Shown here one piece after another: positions 43,657 through 52,051 of a stretch of 64,000 nucleotides of DNA. The stretch is from Alphaproteobacteria bacterium. Lineage in GTDB: Bacteria; Myxococcota_A; UBA796; GCA-2862545. Numbering within the stretch: position 1 is the first letter of the stretch; each line of letters starts with the position of its first letter. The position numbers and the translations under genes are program-made. The notes below the pieces were generated by a model. The model had not been told where the DNA came from. It did no database searches and was given only the letters and a program-made list of their open reading frames with translations. The stretch spans positions 372,001 to 436,000 of the forward strand of contig JACKEQ010000004.1 in assembly GCA_020632885.1 (NCBI GenBank), read 5' to 3'.

Positions 43657-43666
43657 AAGGTACAAT
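43657..43666. promoter_or_regulatory. overlapping divergent -10 boxes
   Basis: The 10 bp AAGGTACAAT contain TACAAT (43661-43666) for the plus-strand gene at 43689 and, on the minus strand, TACCTT (43662-43657) placed 6 nt before the ATG at 43650. Two -10 elements sharing base pairs are the arrangement known for bidirectional bacterial promoters. The plus-strand element matches five of six consensus bases; the minus-strand one matches three. Confidence 0.4.
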
Positions 43667-43688
43667 CCGCACGCACGACACGCACACG

Positions 43689-44669
43689 ATGCCTTCCTTC
43701 GACCGTCTCCAGGCTGCCCATCGCGACCTCGCCCGCCTCGTCGCGGAGCGGGACTACCGCGCAGCGCGCGAGTGGCTCGAGGCCCACGACCACGCGGACG
43801 CGGTCGTCACCCTCGACGTGCACGCGGCGTCCGCCTGGCTCTGGGAGGCCGAGGAGGCCTGTCGCAAGGGCGATCGGGAGAGGATGAACGCGTGCCTGAC
43901 GGAGGCCGCGCGCTTCCGCCGCCCCGAGAACGCGGCCCGGTTCCGCGAGGCGCGCCGCCAGATCCGCCAGGTGACGCTCGAGCTCACGAGTCCGTTCGAC
44001 TGGGCCGAGGTCCTCCGGGTCGCGAGCTACCACCGCCAGCAGATGCTCGCAGGTGAGCCCGCGCCCCCGCGCTACGCGACCTTCGCCCACCCGCGCCTGA
44101 TCGAGCAGGTCGGCCTGGCGGGCGTGGACCTCGACGCCCTCGAGGCCCGGGACCTCACGACGGCCCTCGACGCGGTGGCCGCGGCCTACCCGGAGGAGCT
44201 CGCCCACCGCGTCCGCGGGCTCGGCGTGCCCTTCGCGCGCTGCGCGCTCTGGATCGCCGGCGGGCGCCCGGATCTCGCGGTGCTCGACCTCCTGGAGCTC
44301 CCCGACGCGGATCCCCTCGTGTGCCTGGAGCGCGCGCGGGTGGCCTACGCGCTGGGGCTCTCCGTGCCCGCCGCCCTCGCCCTCACGGACTTCGTGATGC
44401 ACCACGGCCACCATGTCGTCGTCAGGCGCCTGCACACGGGCGTCTTCCTCGCGCAGCTCGCCCACGCCAACGGCGACGACGCGCGGGCCGTCGACATCCT
44501 CCAGTCCCTCCCGCGCGACGGGATCGGTCGGCGGCCCATCCTGCTGCTGGCCGAGCTCCTCCAGGGGCTCGGGAGGCGGGACGAGGCCGCGAAGGTCCTC
44601 CGGGCCTGGTCCGACGACCACCCGTCCGACGACGATGCGGCCGAACGCCTGAAACACCTGACGTTGTAG
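43689..44669 (+). CDS. TPR-like helical repeat protein (paralogue of the gene at 45405)
   Basis: This 326-aa soluble protein is almost all helix in TPR-like pairs (for example RMNACLTEAARFRRPENAAR, DPLVCLERARVAYALGLSV, ILLLAELLQGLGRRDEAAKV). It is clearly related to the product of the gene at 45405: FREARRQIRQ pairs with FREARREMRAIRQ, GVPFARCALWIAGGRPDLAV with GAPFARALLDFEDGRADLAL, and LERARVAYALG with FERARAAYALG. It has no signal peptide. No function is known; the two paralogues flank peptide deformylase in one transcription direction, 52 nt and 1 nt away, so a link to nascent-protein handling is possible. No Shine-Dalgarno is obvious; the ATG at 43689 follows a TACAAT by 22 nt. Confidence 0.75.
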   Translation: MPSFDRLQAAHRDLARLVAERDYRAAREWLEAHDHADAVVTLDVHAASAWLWEAEEACRKGDRERMNACLTEAARFRRPENAARFREARRQIRQVTLELTSPFDWAEVLRVASYHRQQMLAGEPAPPRYATFAHPRLIEQVGLAGVDLDALEARDLTTALDAVAAAYPEELAHRVRGLGVPFARCALWIAGGRPDLAVLDLLELPDADPLVCLERARVAYALGLSVPAALALTDFVMHHGHHVVVRRLHTGVFLAQLAHANGDDARAVDILQSLPRDGIGRRPILLLAELLQGLGRRDEAAKVLRAWSDDHPSDDDAAERLKHLTL

Positions 44670-44721
44670 GGCCCTGTTCGTCCCGATAGGGAAGAGCTTC
44701 ACGCCTCGGGGTCGAACGCCA

Positions 44722-45405
44722 ATGGCCATCCTCAAAGTCGCCCAGCTCGGGCATCCGGTGCTTCGGCTCGTCGCCCGCCCGGTCACCGCCCAGGAGATCG
44801 CCTCCGAGGAGTTCCAGCGCTTCTGCGACGACCTCCTCGAGACCATGGAGGAGTACGACGGCACGGGCCTGGCGGCGCCCCAGGTCCACGCGAGCCTGCG
44901 CGTGGTGGTGCTCTCCCTCGACGGCGAGCGGGAGCCCGAGTTCTTCGTGAACCCCATCATCACGGTGATCGGTGAGGAGACCTCCTCGATGATGGAGGGC
45001 TGCCTGTCGGTGGAGGGCATGCGCGCCCGCGTCTGGCGGCCCAACCACATCCGCGTGCACGCGCTCGATCGCTACGGCAAGCCCAAGGCGTACGAGCTGG
45101 AGGGCTTCCCCGCGGTGGTCACCCAGCACGAGTGCGACCACCTCGACGGTGTGCTGTACGTCGATCGCTGCGACACCCGCACCCTCGCGTTCATGACGCA
45201 GTACAAGCGCTTCGGTCCGGTCGACGAGTGGCTCGCCGAGGCGGAGCTCGAGGCCGCCGAGGACGAGGAGGGCGACGACCTCGACGTCGAGGACGCGTCC
45301 AGCGAAGAGGGCGAGCTGGCCACGCACGGCGGCGAGATCACCGAGATCGCGCCCATGCCGGGCATCGGTCCAGAGGACGACCACACCGAGGTGGAGGTGC
45401 GCTGA
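44722..45405 (+). CDS. def: peptide deformylase with acidic C-terminal tail
   Basis: Peptide deformylase removes the formyl group from the first methionine of new proteins using Fe2+ or Zn2+. All three motifs are present: GTGLAAPQV (about 48-56), EGCLSVEG (about 93-100) and QHECDHLDG (about 134-142), the last carrying the HExxH metal site. The core is of normal length (about 170 residues). Unusually, a tail of about 55 residues follows, extremely acidic (EAAEDEEGDDLDVEDASSEE), ending in a Glu/Asp-rich segment; it could bind the ribosome surface or a partner. The stop overlaps the start of the second repeat protein (TGATG), so the two are co-translated. Confidence 0.95.
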   Translation: MAILKVAQLGHPVLRLVARPVTAQEIASEEFQRFCDDLLETMEEYDGTGLAAPQVHASLRVVVLSLDGEREPEFFVNPIITVIGEETSSMMEGCLSVEGMRARVWRPNHIRVHALDRYGKPKAYELEGFPAVVTQHECDHLDGVLYVDRCDTRTLAFMTQYKRFGPVDEWLAEAELEAAEDEEGDDLDVEDASSEEGELATHGGEITEIAPMPGIGPEDDHTEVEVR

Positions 45406-46712
45406 TGGGCATCTGGTCCTGGTTCTTCCCGAGCGCGGACGACCGCGTGGCCACCGCGAAGAAGCGCATGGAGGCGGGTCGCTGGGCGGACGCACGCCTG
45501 GAGGTGCTCGAGCTCGATCACCCCGAGGCGGCGGGCATCGTGTCCGCCTGCGAGGCCGAGCTCGCGAAGATGAACCTGGAGGCCGCGATCTCCTGGTGCC
45601 GCGCGGGCGACGACCCCCGCACCTCCCACCACCTCGAGGTCGCCGAGACCTTCCGCCAGCCGGGCCTGGAGGACGCCTTCCGCGAAGCCCGTCGGGAGAT
45701 GCGGGCGATCCGGCAGGAGCGCACCGTCGCCGAGCAGCGGAAGAAGGAGGAGGAGCAGGCCCGCCTGATGTCCGCCGATCCGCTCGGGCTCACCGGCGGC
45801 CCGTCCTGGCGCGACCCCACCCTGCCTGCGGACTTCCTGGACGCCCACGACGACGAGGCAGCCGCACGGCTGGCGCTGGTCGTCGAGGGCTACGACGCCT
45901 CCCTCCGGGCCAGCGTGGGCGACCTGGGAGCTCCGTTCGCCCGCGCGCTGCTCGACTTCGAGGACGGTCGCGCAGATCTCGCGCTCCAGGCGCTCCTGGC
46001 GCTCCCGGACGACGTTCCGGTCGTGCGCTTCGAGCGGGCCCGAGCGGCCTACGCCCTCGGTGACCCCGCTGCAGCCGGCCGGGAGCTCCGCACGTTCGCC
46101 AAGCTGCTCGGCCGCCACGCGAACATGGGCCGTCACCACACGGGGAGCTTCCTGGCCCTCTGCCTCACGGAGGCCGGCGACCCCGCCGAGGGCCTTCGCG
46201 TGATGCGGTCCGTCCGGGCCGACGCGCCCGACGAGGGAGGCCCGCTGTTCGCGCAGCTCCTCGAGATGAACGGCGCCCTCGACGAGGCCGAGAAGGTCCT
46301 GCTCGGGCTGGCGCGCGCCTACCCCAAGGACACCGGCGTGCACATGCTGCTCGCACGCGTCCAGCTCGCGAAGGGCGACCGCGTGAAGGCCATGACGGTG
46401 CTCGAGCGCTCCCTGCAGGCCTGCGCGTGCGCCCCGGGCTCCTGTGGGGCCCGTCCGCCCGACCTGAACGTCGTGCGTACGCTGGCCACCCTCTACCTCG
46501 AGGACCGCAAGGAGACCGATCGGGGGCTGGAGCTCGCCCAGCAGGCCGGGGCCCTGATCCAGGCACCCACCTGGGACGACGCCTACCTCCAGGCCCTCGC
46601 GGCCGACCGTGGCGGCCACCCGGACGCCCGCCGCATGGCGGAGGGTCTCTGGGAGCACACGCCGCCCGGGAGCCCCGCCCAGGAGCGCCTCGAGCGCTTC
46701 CTGCCCGCGTGA
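45405..46712 (+). CDS. TPR-like repeat protein coupled to def
   Basis: This 435-aa paralogue of the product at 43689 has an extra N-terminal segment (MGIWSWFFPSADDRVATAKK), a charged linker (RTVAEQRKKEEEQARLMSAD, about 110-130) and two or three further TPR-like units at the C-terminus (GALDEAEKVLLGLARAYPKD, LARVQLAKGDRVKAMTVLER). A cysteine cluster ACACAPGSC near residue 345 could bind metal. There is no signal peptide. The ATG overlaps the def stop, and its own stop overlaps a GTG start downstream (GTGA), so def, this gene and the next form one coupled unit. The role is unknown. Confidence 0.8.
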   Translation: MGIWSWFFPSADDRVATAKKRMEAGRWADARLEVLELDHPEAAGIVSACEAELAKMNLEAAISWCRAGDDPRTSHHLEVAETFRQPGLEDAFREARREMRAIRQERTVAEQRKKEEEQARLMSADPLGLTGGPSWRDPTLPADFLDAHDDEAAARLALVVEGYDASLRASVGDLGAPFARALLDFEDGRADLALQALLALPDDVPVVRFERARAAYALGDPAAAGRELRTFAKLLGRHANMGRHHTGSFLALCLTEAGDPAEGLRVMRSVRADAPDEGGPLFAQLLEMNGALDEAEKVLLGLARAYPKDTGVHMLLARVQLAKGDRVKAMTVLERSLQACACAPGSCGARPPDLNVVRTLATLYLEDRKETDRGLELAQQAGALIQAPTWDDAYLQALAADRGGHPDARRMAEGLWEHTPPGSPAQERLERFLPA

Positions 46713-47467
46713 TCGTCGTCGCTGCCGCCCTCGCCGGGAATCTCGGGTCCCTGGCCGACACGCCTGTGACCGCCACCGAGGACGCGGGTGCCCTCCTGCT
46801 CACCGCGGGTGCCGAGACGGCGCGCGTCCCGCTGGAGGGCTGTCCGTGGCGCGCAGCCCTCGACCGCGGCGGAGTGCTCGTGGAGCGCACCTGTGGGGCG
46901 ACGGTCCAGAGCCCCGGCGTGCTGCGCCGCGTGCGCTGGGTGCCCGGGAGCCCGCCCACCACGGAGGCGGACGGCCCGCTGCTCGACGTGGTCGCCGCCA
47001 CGGTCCGGGGGCACCTGGGGCGCGGCGACCTGGACGCGGCCTCCGGCGAGCTCGCCCGCTGGGCCGGTCGCCTGCAGTACGCGGGCTCGCCCGAGCTCCG
47101 CGCCGACCTGCTCGCCGCCTACGCGACCACGGTGGCCGAGCGGGCCGAGCAGGACGCCTCCTTCGGCCTCGTGGAGCGCGCGGGGTCCCGGGTGCTCGAC
47201 CTGCTCCAGGGTCCGCCCGTCTGGGAGCCCGAGCGCCCGTGGGACTACATGGAGCGCCTGCGGATCGGGCCACCTCCCGGCAACCGCCCGTCGCCGGAGC
47301 GAAACGGCTACCTCCCGGACTCCGGGGCCCACCGCGCGCTGCTCGTCAGGCTGGCCACCGTGCTGGCGGCCGCCGGGCACACCACGGCCGCCGACGACCT
47401 CGCCGGTGAGGTGCTCCGCATCGACCCCGCCCACGCGGGGGCGCTGGCCCTCAGGTCAGCCCGGTAG
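46709..47467 (+). CDS. exported helical repeat protein, unknown
   Basis: This 252-aa protein starts at a GTG overlapping the previous stop. The N-terminus (MIVVAAALAGNLGSLAD) resembles a short signal peptide. A beta segment with two cysteines (EGCPWRAALDRGG, ERTCGATV) is followed by helices of TPR type (LGRGDLDAASGELARWAGRL, AGHTTAADDLAGEVLRIDPA). No family is recognised. Its last 12 bases overlap the convergent yhbY gene. It is the last member of the def-containing coupled group. Confidence 0.7.
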   Translation: MIVVAAALAGNLGSLADTPVTATEDAGALLLTAGAETARVPLEGCPWRAALDRGGVLVERTCGATVQSPGVLRRVRWVPGSPPTTEADGPLLDVVAATVRGHLGRGDLDAASGELARWAGRLQYAGSPELRADLLAAYATTVAERAEQDASFGLVERAGSRVLDLLQGPPVWEPERPWDYMERLRIGPPPGNRPSPERNGYLPDSGAHRALLVRLATVLAAAGHTTAADDLAGEVLRIDPAHAGALALRSAR

Positions 47468-47749
47468 CTCGATGCTGGGCTTCTTGGCCCGGCGCTTGTA
47501 GAGCACCACGACCTTCCCGATCACCTGGACGACCGCCGCACCCGACTGCTCGGCCAGGATGGGCGCGACGTCCTTCGCCTTGACGTCGGTGTCGCCGAGC
47601 TTGACCTTGATGAGCTCGTGGCTCTCGAGCTCCGCCACGACCTTCGCCACGACGGCGGACGACACGCCACGGTCGCCGATCTGCACGGTGGGATCGACGT
47701 GATGCGCCAGACCACGAAGGTGGGCGCGCTGCTTGCTGGTGAGTTCCAT
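47456..47749 (-). CDS. yhbY: YhbY-type CRM-domain RNA-binding protein
   Basis: This 97-aa protein is the complete CRM-domain protein YhbY: LTSKQRAHLRGLAHHVDPTV at the N-terminus, the RNA-binding loop VQIGDRGVS, LIKVKLGDTDVKAKDVA and the closing VVQVIGKVVVLYKRR. YhbY associates with pre-50S ribosomal particles and helps assembly. Length and all conserved blocks are normal for the family. It is divergent from trmH with 36 nt between starts, a reasonable pairing of two RNA-related genes, and converges with 12 bases of overlap on the previous gene. Confidence 0.95.
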   Translation of the reverse strand: MELTSKQRAHLRGLAHHVDPTVQIGDRGVSSAVVAKVVAELESHELIKVKLGDTDVKAKDVAPILAEQSGAAVVQVIGKVVVLYKRRAKKPSIELPG

Positions 47750-47785
47750 GCGCGCGTCTATCCCGTCCGGGTGCTATGAGCGCGG

Positions 47786-48385
47786 GTGCTCACGGATCCC
47801 GAACGCCTGGCCCGCATCCGCACGGCCCTCGATGGTCGCCTGTCCCACGTGGCGGTGGCCCTGGAGGCGCTGTACCACCGGCACAACGTGAGCGCGGTCC
47901 TGCGCACCACCGACGCTGTCGGCATCCACCGCGTGCACCTCGTGGAGGGACACTTCCGCGCCGTGCGCGGGGCGGCCCGGGGTGCCGAGCGCTGGCTGCA
48001 GCTCCACCACCACCCCGACCCCTCGGTGGCCGTCCGGGCCATCCGCGACGCCGGCTACCGGATCTGGTGCGCGGACCTCGCGGACGACGGGGTCCCCCCC
48101 GAAGAGGTCCCGCTGGACGAGCCCGTCTGCCTGTGGTTCGGCGCGGAGCTCGTCGGCGTGAGCCCCGTGGCCCGCGAGGCTGCGGACGGTGTCGTCACGG
48201 TGCCCATGCGGGGGCTCGCCCAGTCGCTCAACGTGAGCGTGGCGGCGGCCGTCACCATGCGCCCGATCGCAGAACGGGCCCGCGCGCTCGGCGAACGGGC
48301 CCTGCTGCCCCCCGACGAGCGGGAGGCGATCTGGGAGCGCTGGCTGGCCCGGGAGGAGCTCAAGCACCTCCGCGGGCGGGCGTGA
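47786..48385 (+). CDS. trmH: TrmH-type tRNA (guanosine-2'-O-)-methyltransferase
   Basis: This 199-aa SPOUT enzyme resembles TrmH, which methylates the ribose of G18 in tRNA using S-adenosylmethionine. The motifs are HNVSAVLRTTDAVGIHRVH (about 33-51; catalytic Arg in VLRTTDA), LWFGAELVGVS (about 115-125) and VPMRGLAQSLNVSVAAAV (about 146-163, the knotted cofactor site). The C-terminal extension of E. coli TrmH is reduced. The start is a GTG at 47786; an ATG ten bases earlier is in another frame. There is no clear ribosome site, and a TGCTAT just upstream could be a -10. It converges on the DUF2330 gene with a 3-nt gap. Confidence 0.9.
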   Translation: MLTDPERLARIRTALDGRLSHVAVALEALYHRHNVSAVLRTTDAVGIHRVHLVEGHFRAVRGAARGAERWLQLHHHPDPSVAVRAIRDAGYRIWCADLADDGVPPEEVPLDEPVCLWFGAELVGVSPVAREAADGVVTVPMRGLAQSLNVSVAAAVTMRPIAERARALGERALLPPDEREAIWERWLAREELKHLRGRA

Positions 48386-48388
48386 CGC

Positions 48389-50032
48389 TCAGCTCCGGCG
48401 GCGGAAGGCCAGGGGCACCAGGCCCGCGAGCCCGAGCAGCATGCCGCCGCCCGGCGCCGTGTTGCAGCCGCGGCCCTCGATGTCGTCGGCGTCGTCCGCG
48501 AGGCGGTCGATGTTCTGCTGGATCTCGACGGAGCCGTCGTAGATGACCTCCGGCAGACCCGACGGGCCCACGTTCTCGATGCGGGAAGCCGCGGGCTCGA
48601 GCAGGCCGGCGAGGAACTGGGCCTCCGTGAGACCGCTGGCCTGGAGGTCCTGGTTGCTCGGGATGCGGATGACGGTGTCACCGATCACGAGGTTCTTGGG
48701 GGCCGTGAACCAGGTGTCGTCGGTCTCGGCCTCCTCGCACAGGTAGACCAGCCGGGCCTCGTGGATGTTGCTGACGTCCTGGTCCATGTCGGGGTTGAAC
48801 GTGAAGCTGGGGTCCACGGTCATCTCGGAGGGCGACACGGTCGACCCGAGGCGCGTGATGCGCTCGGTGCGATCGAACATCGCGTCGATGGCCTGGAGCG
48901 GCTCGAGGATCCGGGTGTCCACCGCGGCGGCGGCCACGACGGGATCGAAGTCCGCCATCACGCTGTCGAGCTCGGGGTAGCAGTCCGGGCAGTTGTAGAC
49001 CGACAGGTCGTCGTAGCCCTCGGGCACCGGGATGTACTCGCGCATCAGGTCGAGCAGCGCGGCCGACGCGGGGATGCCGCTCTGCGTGAGCGTGCGGATG
49101 AACGCGGTGGCGCCGGTCTGGTTGGCGAGGTCCAGCGAGCCCCAGGCGTCCTGGTAGAAGACGTTCTGGAAGGACGCCGTGGAGCCCGAGAACTCCGTGG
49201 TGAACGCGTGGCCACCGGCCTGGTCGGCCGCGCGGGAGAGCACGTCCATGTAGTTGTCGCCGTTCGTGAACCAGTTGATCGCGGCCTCGTTCAGCTCGAC
49301 GTGCAGGTAGTTGTCGGGCACCGCGCGGTGCGGCCCGAGGATGTACGTGACGAGCTGCATGTCCGGGGTGGCGGCCACGGAGGTGAGCTGGATCGGGATG
49401 GACGGCGTGGTGCCGGCGTAGCGCAGACCGAGCGGCACGAGGTCGCCGGTGTCCTGGTCCGCCGCCAGACGCAGCGCGACGAAGTTGTGGTTGTCGGCGA
49501 CGTAGGGCGCGAGCGTGCCCGACATGCCGGACGGCACGTTGTAGCCGTGGTTCTGGAGCCACTGCACGAGGTCGGTCTCGTTGCGCGCGGAGAGCACGAC
49601 GGTCTCGTAGGGGCCGACCTTGGCCTCCGCGAGCACCTCGACGTCGTTGCCCGCCTCGGGCGCGGGGGGCGGGAAGCCGCCACCGTCGGCGTCAGCCAGA
49701 GCGAAGTCCCAGATCATGCACTCGCCCTCCGCGTCCCACATCGTGTAGAACTGGGGACGGGTGACCTGGCCGAGGGCCGAGAACAGGCTGTCGTTGCTCA
49801 CGAACAGGTCGGGCGTGCCGCGGACCGGGACGACCCAGGCGAACTCGATGGGCGGGCCCTCGTAGGTCACCTGGACGTGCATCGTGGTGGTGCCGGAGGC
49901 GCCATCCTCGGGGTCCACCTCGAACACCACGATCTCACCGGCCTGCTCGACCGGCGTGATGTTGTTGCAGAAGAAGCCCCCGCAGGCGGCGGCGTCGGGG
50001 ACCATCAGGGAGAGGGCGAGGGACGTGAGCAT
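48389..50032 (-). CDS. DUF2330 exported protein with MYXO-CTERM-like tail
   Basis: This 547-aa protein has a signal peptide (MLTSLALSLMVPDAAA) followed at once by the DUF2330 hallmark CGGFFCNNITPVEQAGEIVV, and blocks EFAWVVPVRGTPDLF, LVQWLQNHGYNVPSG and NYLHVELNEAAINWFTNGDN. The C-terminus RGCNTAPGGGMLLGLAGLVP then FRRRS is a MYXO-CTERM-like sorting tail: Cys, glycine-rich hydrophobic helix, arginine cluster. In Myxococcota such tails are cleaved by a rhombosortase-like or other intramembrane protease, with the protein attached to the cell surface. Function is unknown. GGAGGT 6 nt upstream fixes the ATG at 50032. Confidence 0.9.
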   Translation of the reverse strand: MLTSLALSLMVPDAAACGGFFCNNITPVEQAGEIVVFEVDPEDGASGTTTMHVQVTYEGPPIEFAWVVPVRGTPDLFVSNDSLFSALGQVTRPQFYTMWDAEGECMIWDFALADADGGGFPPPAPEAGNDVEVLAEAKVGPYETVVLSARNETDLVQWLQNHGYNVPSGMSGTLAPYVADNHNFVALRLAADQDTGDLVPLGLRYAGTTPSIPIQLTSVAATPDMQLVTYILGPHRAVPDNYLHVELNEAAINWFTNGDNYMDVLSRAADQAGGHAFTTEFSGSTASFQNVFYQDAWGSLDLANQTGATAFIRTLTQSGIPASAALLDLMREYIPVPEGYDDLSVYNCPDCYPELDSVMADFDPVVAAAAVDTRILEPLQAIDAMFDRTERITRLGSTVSPSEMTVDPSFTFNPDMDQDVSNIHEARLVYLCEEAETDDTWFTAPKNLVIGDTVIRIPSNQDLQASGLTEAQFLAGLLEPAASRIENVGPSGLPEVIYDGSVEIQQNIDRLADDADDIEGRGCNTAPGGGMLLGLAGLVPLAFRRRS

Positions 50033-50188
50033 GAGGACCTCCGGGTTCGACGGGTCGGACCGTCTTCCTGCTCTCATCGTCGCCCGGCCCCGCTCCACCC
50101 GCAAGGCGTCGCTGCACAAACCATCCCCCGAGAATGCGACCCAGTGTGCAGAATCGACAGACTCCCGGATCGTCGGGGGCCTGAGCAG

Positions 50189-50225
50189 GTGGGCCCCCCG
50201 GCGCGCACGACGCAGGAGGGCCCAC
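50189..50225. terminator. 8-bp perfect inverted repeat downstream of the YXWGXW gene
   Basis: GTGGGCCC (50189-50196) and GGGCCCAC (50218-50225) are perfect complements separated by 21 nt. The structure begins 20 nt after the stop of the leftward gene at 50246 and lies 150 nt upstream of the DUF2330 start, so it may terminate the former. No T-run follows on the minus strand, and the whole 50033-50245 gap (213 nt) shows no other gene. Confidence 0.4.
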
Positions 50226-50245
50226 GGAAGATCATGTTTTCAGGC

Positions 50246-51979
50246 TCACATCGGAGGAAGCTGCTCGTCCTCCGTGACGTCCTCGAGGTCGGCCTCGCTG
50301 AACGCGACGGGCAGCGCGATCGGCCCCTCGTCGTCGGGCGCACCGGCCTTGTTGTCGACGACCTCGCCGTCACCCCAGCCGGAGCCGGCCTCCCAGCCGT
50401 CGTCCCAGCCCTCTTCGGGCTTCCAGTCCTGGGGATCGGCCGCGCTGTACTTGCCGGCATCCTCCCAGTAGCCCTCGATCCAGGTGTTGCCGTCGAACCA
50501 GCCCGGCACCCACACCGAGCCCGGACGGTCGACCGTGGGCATCCAGTAGCCCGCGTTGAACACGCCCTCGTCGTCGTAGAAGGCGCTCACCCAGGTGAAC
50601 CCGCGACGGTACTCGGGCCGCCAGAAGCCCTCCACCCAGGTCTCGCCGTCCCAGAAGCCGGCCTCCCAGGTGTACCCGTCGCGCGGGGGCTGCGTCGGGG
50701 TCCAGTGACCGCGCACGTAGTCGCCGTTCTCGAGGTAGTAGCCGTCGTCCCAGGCCCACCCGGCGCGGCTCGCGCGGCGGTAGTAGCCGTCGACGTACAC
50801 GTCGTTGGACCACCAGCCCGGCACGTACACGTAGCCGACCGGCGCCGACACCCGCGGACGCGGGGTCCAGTAGCCCGGGCACCAGTAGCCCCAGGCGTTC
50901 CAGTAGCCGGGGTTCCACACCCAGCCGGGACGCGGCGGGGGTGCCCAGGTGTCACGCCAGGCGTACGTGGAGAACCCGAAGCCCACGGCCACGTTGGTGG
51001 CGTAGACGTGCCGGTAGTACGGGTGCACGTACCAGCGGGTGTAGTACGGCCGGTAGTACGAGCGGGCGGGGACCACGTACGTCGTTCCACCATAGGGCCG
51101 GACGTACCGGTAGCTCGGACGCGCGTAGCGGTGGTCCGTCGTGCGGTAGAGCGGCCGGGTGGCCGGGCGCGTGCGCGGGTCGTACGGGCGGCGCGCGGAG
51201 GACGGCGGCGGGCCGTGCGTGGGCCGCCGCGGCGCCACGGTGCGCCCGCTCACCGTGTTGCGCGGCGGGGTCGGACGCGTGGCGGGCGAGTTCGGACGGG
51301 CCGCGTTGCTCACGTTGGGCCGGGTGCTCGGCGAGGTGCCGGCAGGACCGGGCCGCGAGATCGGCGTGTTGGGACGCGTGCCCGGCCGGGAGCTCGGCGA
51401 GGACGGGCTCGTGCCGGGTCGGCTCGCACCGCTCGAGGGCCGGGCGCTGTTCGGGACCGCCTGGTTCGTCATGTCCGTGGGGTTGGAGGACCCCGTGCTG
51501 GGACGCGGGGTCCCGGTGGTCGGACGCGGCGCCGGCGTCGGGCGCGTGGTCGGCGCAGGCGCAGGTGCGGGCGCAGGCTTGGAGGACGGTGCCGGAGCGG
51601 GGCGCGGAGCCGGCCTGGACGTCGGCGCGGGCGCCGGACGCGGCGCGGGCGCGGGCGCCGGGCGCGGAGCCGGCTTGGACGTAGGCGCGGGGCGCGGAGC
51701 GGGAGCCGGAGCCGGCTTGGGGGCAGGCTTCGGCGCAGGCCGGGAGGTGGGCCTCGACGCCGGGCGAGAGCTGGAGCCGCGAGAGCCGGCGGGGGTGCTG
51801 CTCGGCCGCTGGGGCTTGGTGCTCGTGCTCGACGAGCTGGAGGAGCTCGGGGCGCGCGACCGGGTGGACGGCGTATGGGCACCCGCGAGGACCGCGGTGC
51901 CGTCGTTCGCATCCGCCGTCGAACCGGCCACGGCATCGGAGCCGGTGAGCAGGGCGAGAGCGAGGATGAGATGGACCAT
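50246..51979 (-). CDS. YXWGXW-repeat exported protein with long Pro/Ala region
   Basis: This 577-aa protein has a signal peptide (MVHLILALALLTGSDAVAG). A low-complexity region rich in Ser, Pro, Ala, Arg and Lys follows (about 40-270), including a long PAPAPAPRPAP stretch. The C-terminal half holds at least eight YXWGXW-type repeats (PF12779-like), each about 20 residues with aromatic pairs, for example GWVWNPGYWNAWGYW, PVGYVYVPGWWSND, GYTWEAGFWDGETW, GSVWVPGWFDGNTW and TWIEGYWEDAG. Such repeats are found in secreted proteins that may bind the cell wall. The Pro/Ala region could span the peptidoglycan. GGAGAG 6-7 nt before the ATG fixes the start. Function unknown. Confidence 0.85.
   Translation of the reverse strand: MVHLILALALLTGSDAVAGSTADANDGTAVLAGAHTPSTRSRAPSSSSSSSTSTKPQRPSSTPAGSRGSSSRPASRPTSRPAPKPAPKPAPAPAPRPAPTSKPAPRPAPAPAPRPAPAPTSRPAPRPAPAPSSKPAPAPAPAPTTRPTPAPRPTTGTPRPSTGSSNPTDMTNQAVPNSARPSSGASRPGTSPSSPSSRPGTRPNTPISRPGPAGTSPSTRPNVSNAARPNSPATRPTPPRNTVSGRTVAPRRPTHGPPPSSARRPYDPRTRPATRPLYRTTDHRYARPSYRYVRPYGGTTYVVPARSYYRPYYTRWYVHPYYRHVYATNVAVGFGFSTYAWRDTWAPPPRPGWVWNPGYWNAWGYWCPGYWTPRPRVSAPVGYVYVPGWWSNDVYVDGYYRRASRAGWAWDDGYYLENGDYVRGHWTPTQPPRDGYTWEAGFWDGETWVEGFWRPEYRRGFTWVSAFYDDEGVFNAGYWMPTVDRPGSVWVPGWFDGNTWIEGYWEDAGKYSAADPQDWKPEEGWDDGWEAGSGWGDGEVVDNKAGAPDDEGPIALPVAFSEADLEDVTEDEQLPPM
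51515..51770 (-). repeat. low-complexity Pro/Ala coding repeat
   Basis: This stretch encodes an imperfect tandem of PAP, PRPAP, SKPAP and SRPAP units (about 85 residues) inside the YXWGXW gene. The DNA is correspondingly a degenerate GC-rich repeat of roughly 12-18 bp and could expand or shrink by slippage. It is coding throughout, with no spacer structure. Confidence 0.75.
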
Positions 51980-52051
51980 GATGTACTCTCCGCACGTCGG
52001 TCCCTCCGACGCACTATGGTTCCCGTGTATTCGAAAAAGGATCGCGACGGG

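Noticed and set aside
47776..48546. alternative ATG start 10 bases before the trmH GTG
   Set aside because: It is in a different frame and gives an Arg/Pro-rich product without SPOUT motifs.
51515..51770. possible CRISPR-like repeat array
   Set aside because: The repeats are short, degenerate, in frame and encode PAP units; there are no unique spacers.
48761..52015. plus-strand frame extending far upstream of the lipoprotein at 52052
   Set aside because: The upstream part is antisense to the DUF2330 and YXWGXW genes and is low complexity; only the last 208 codons look like a protein.
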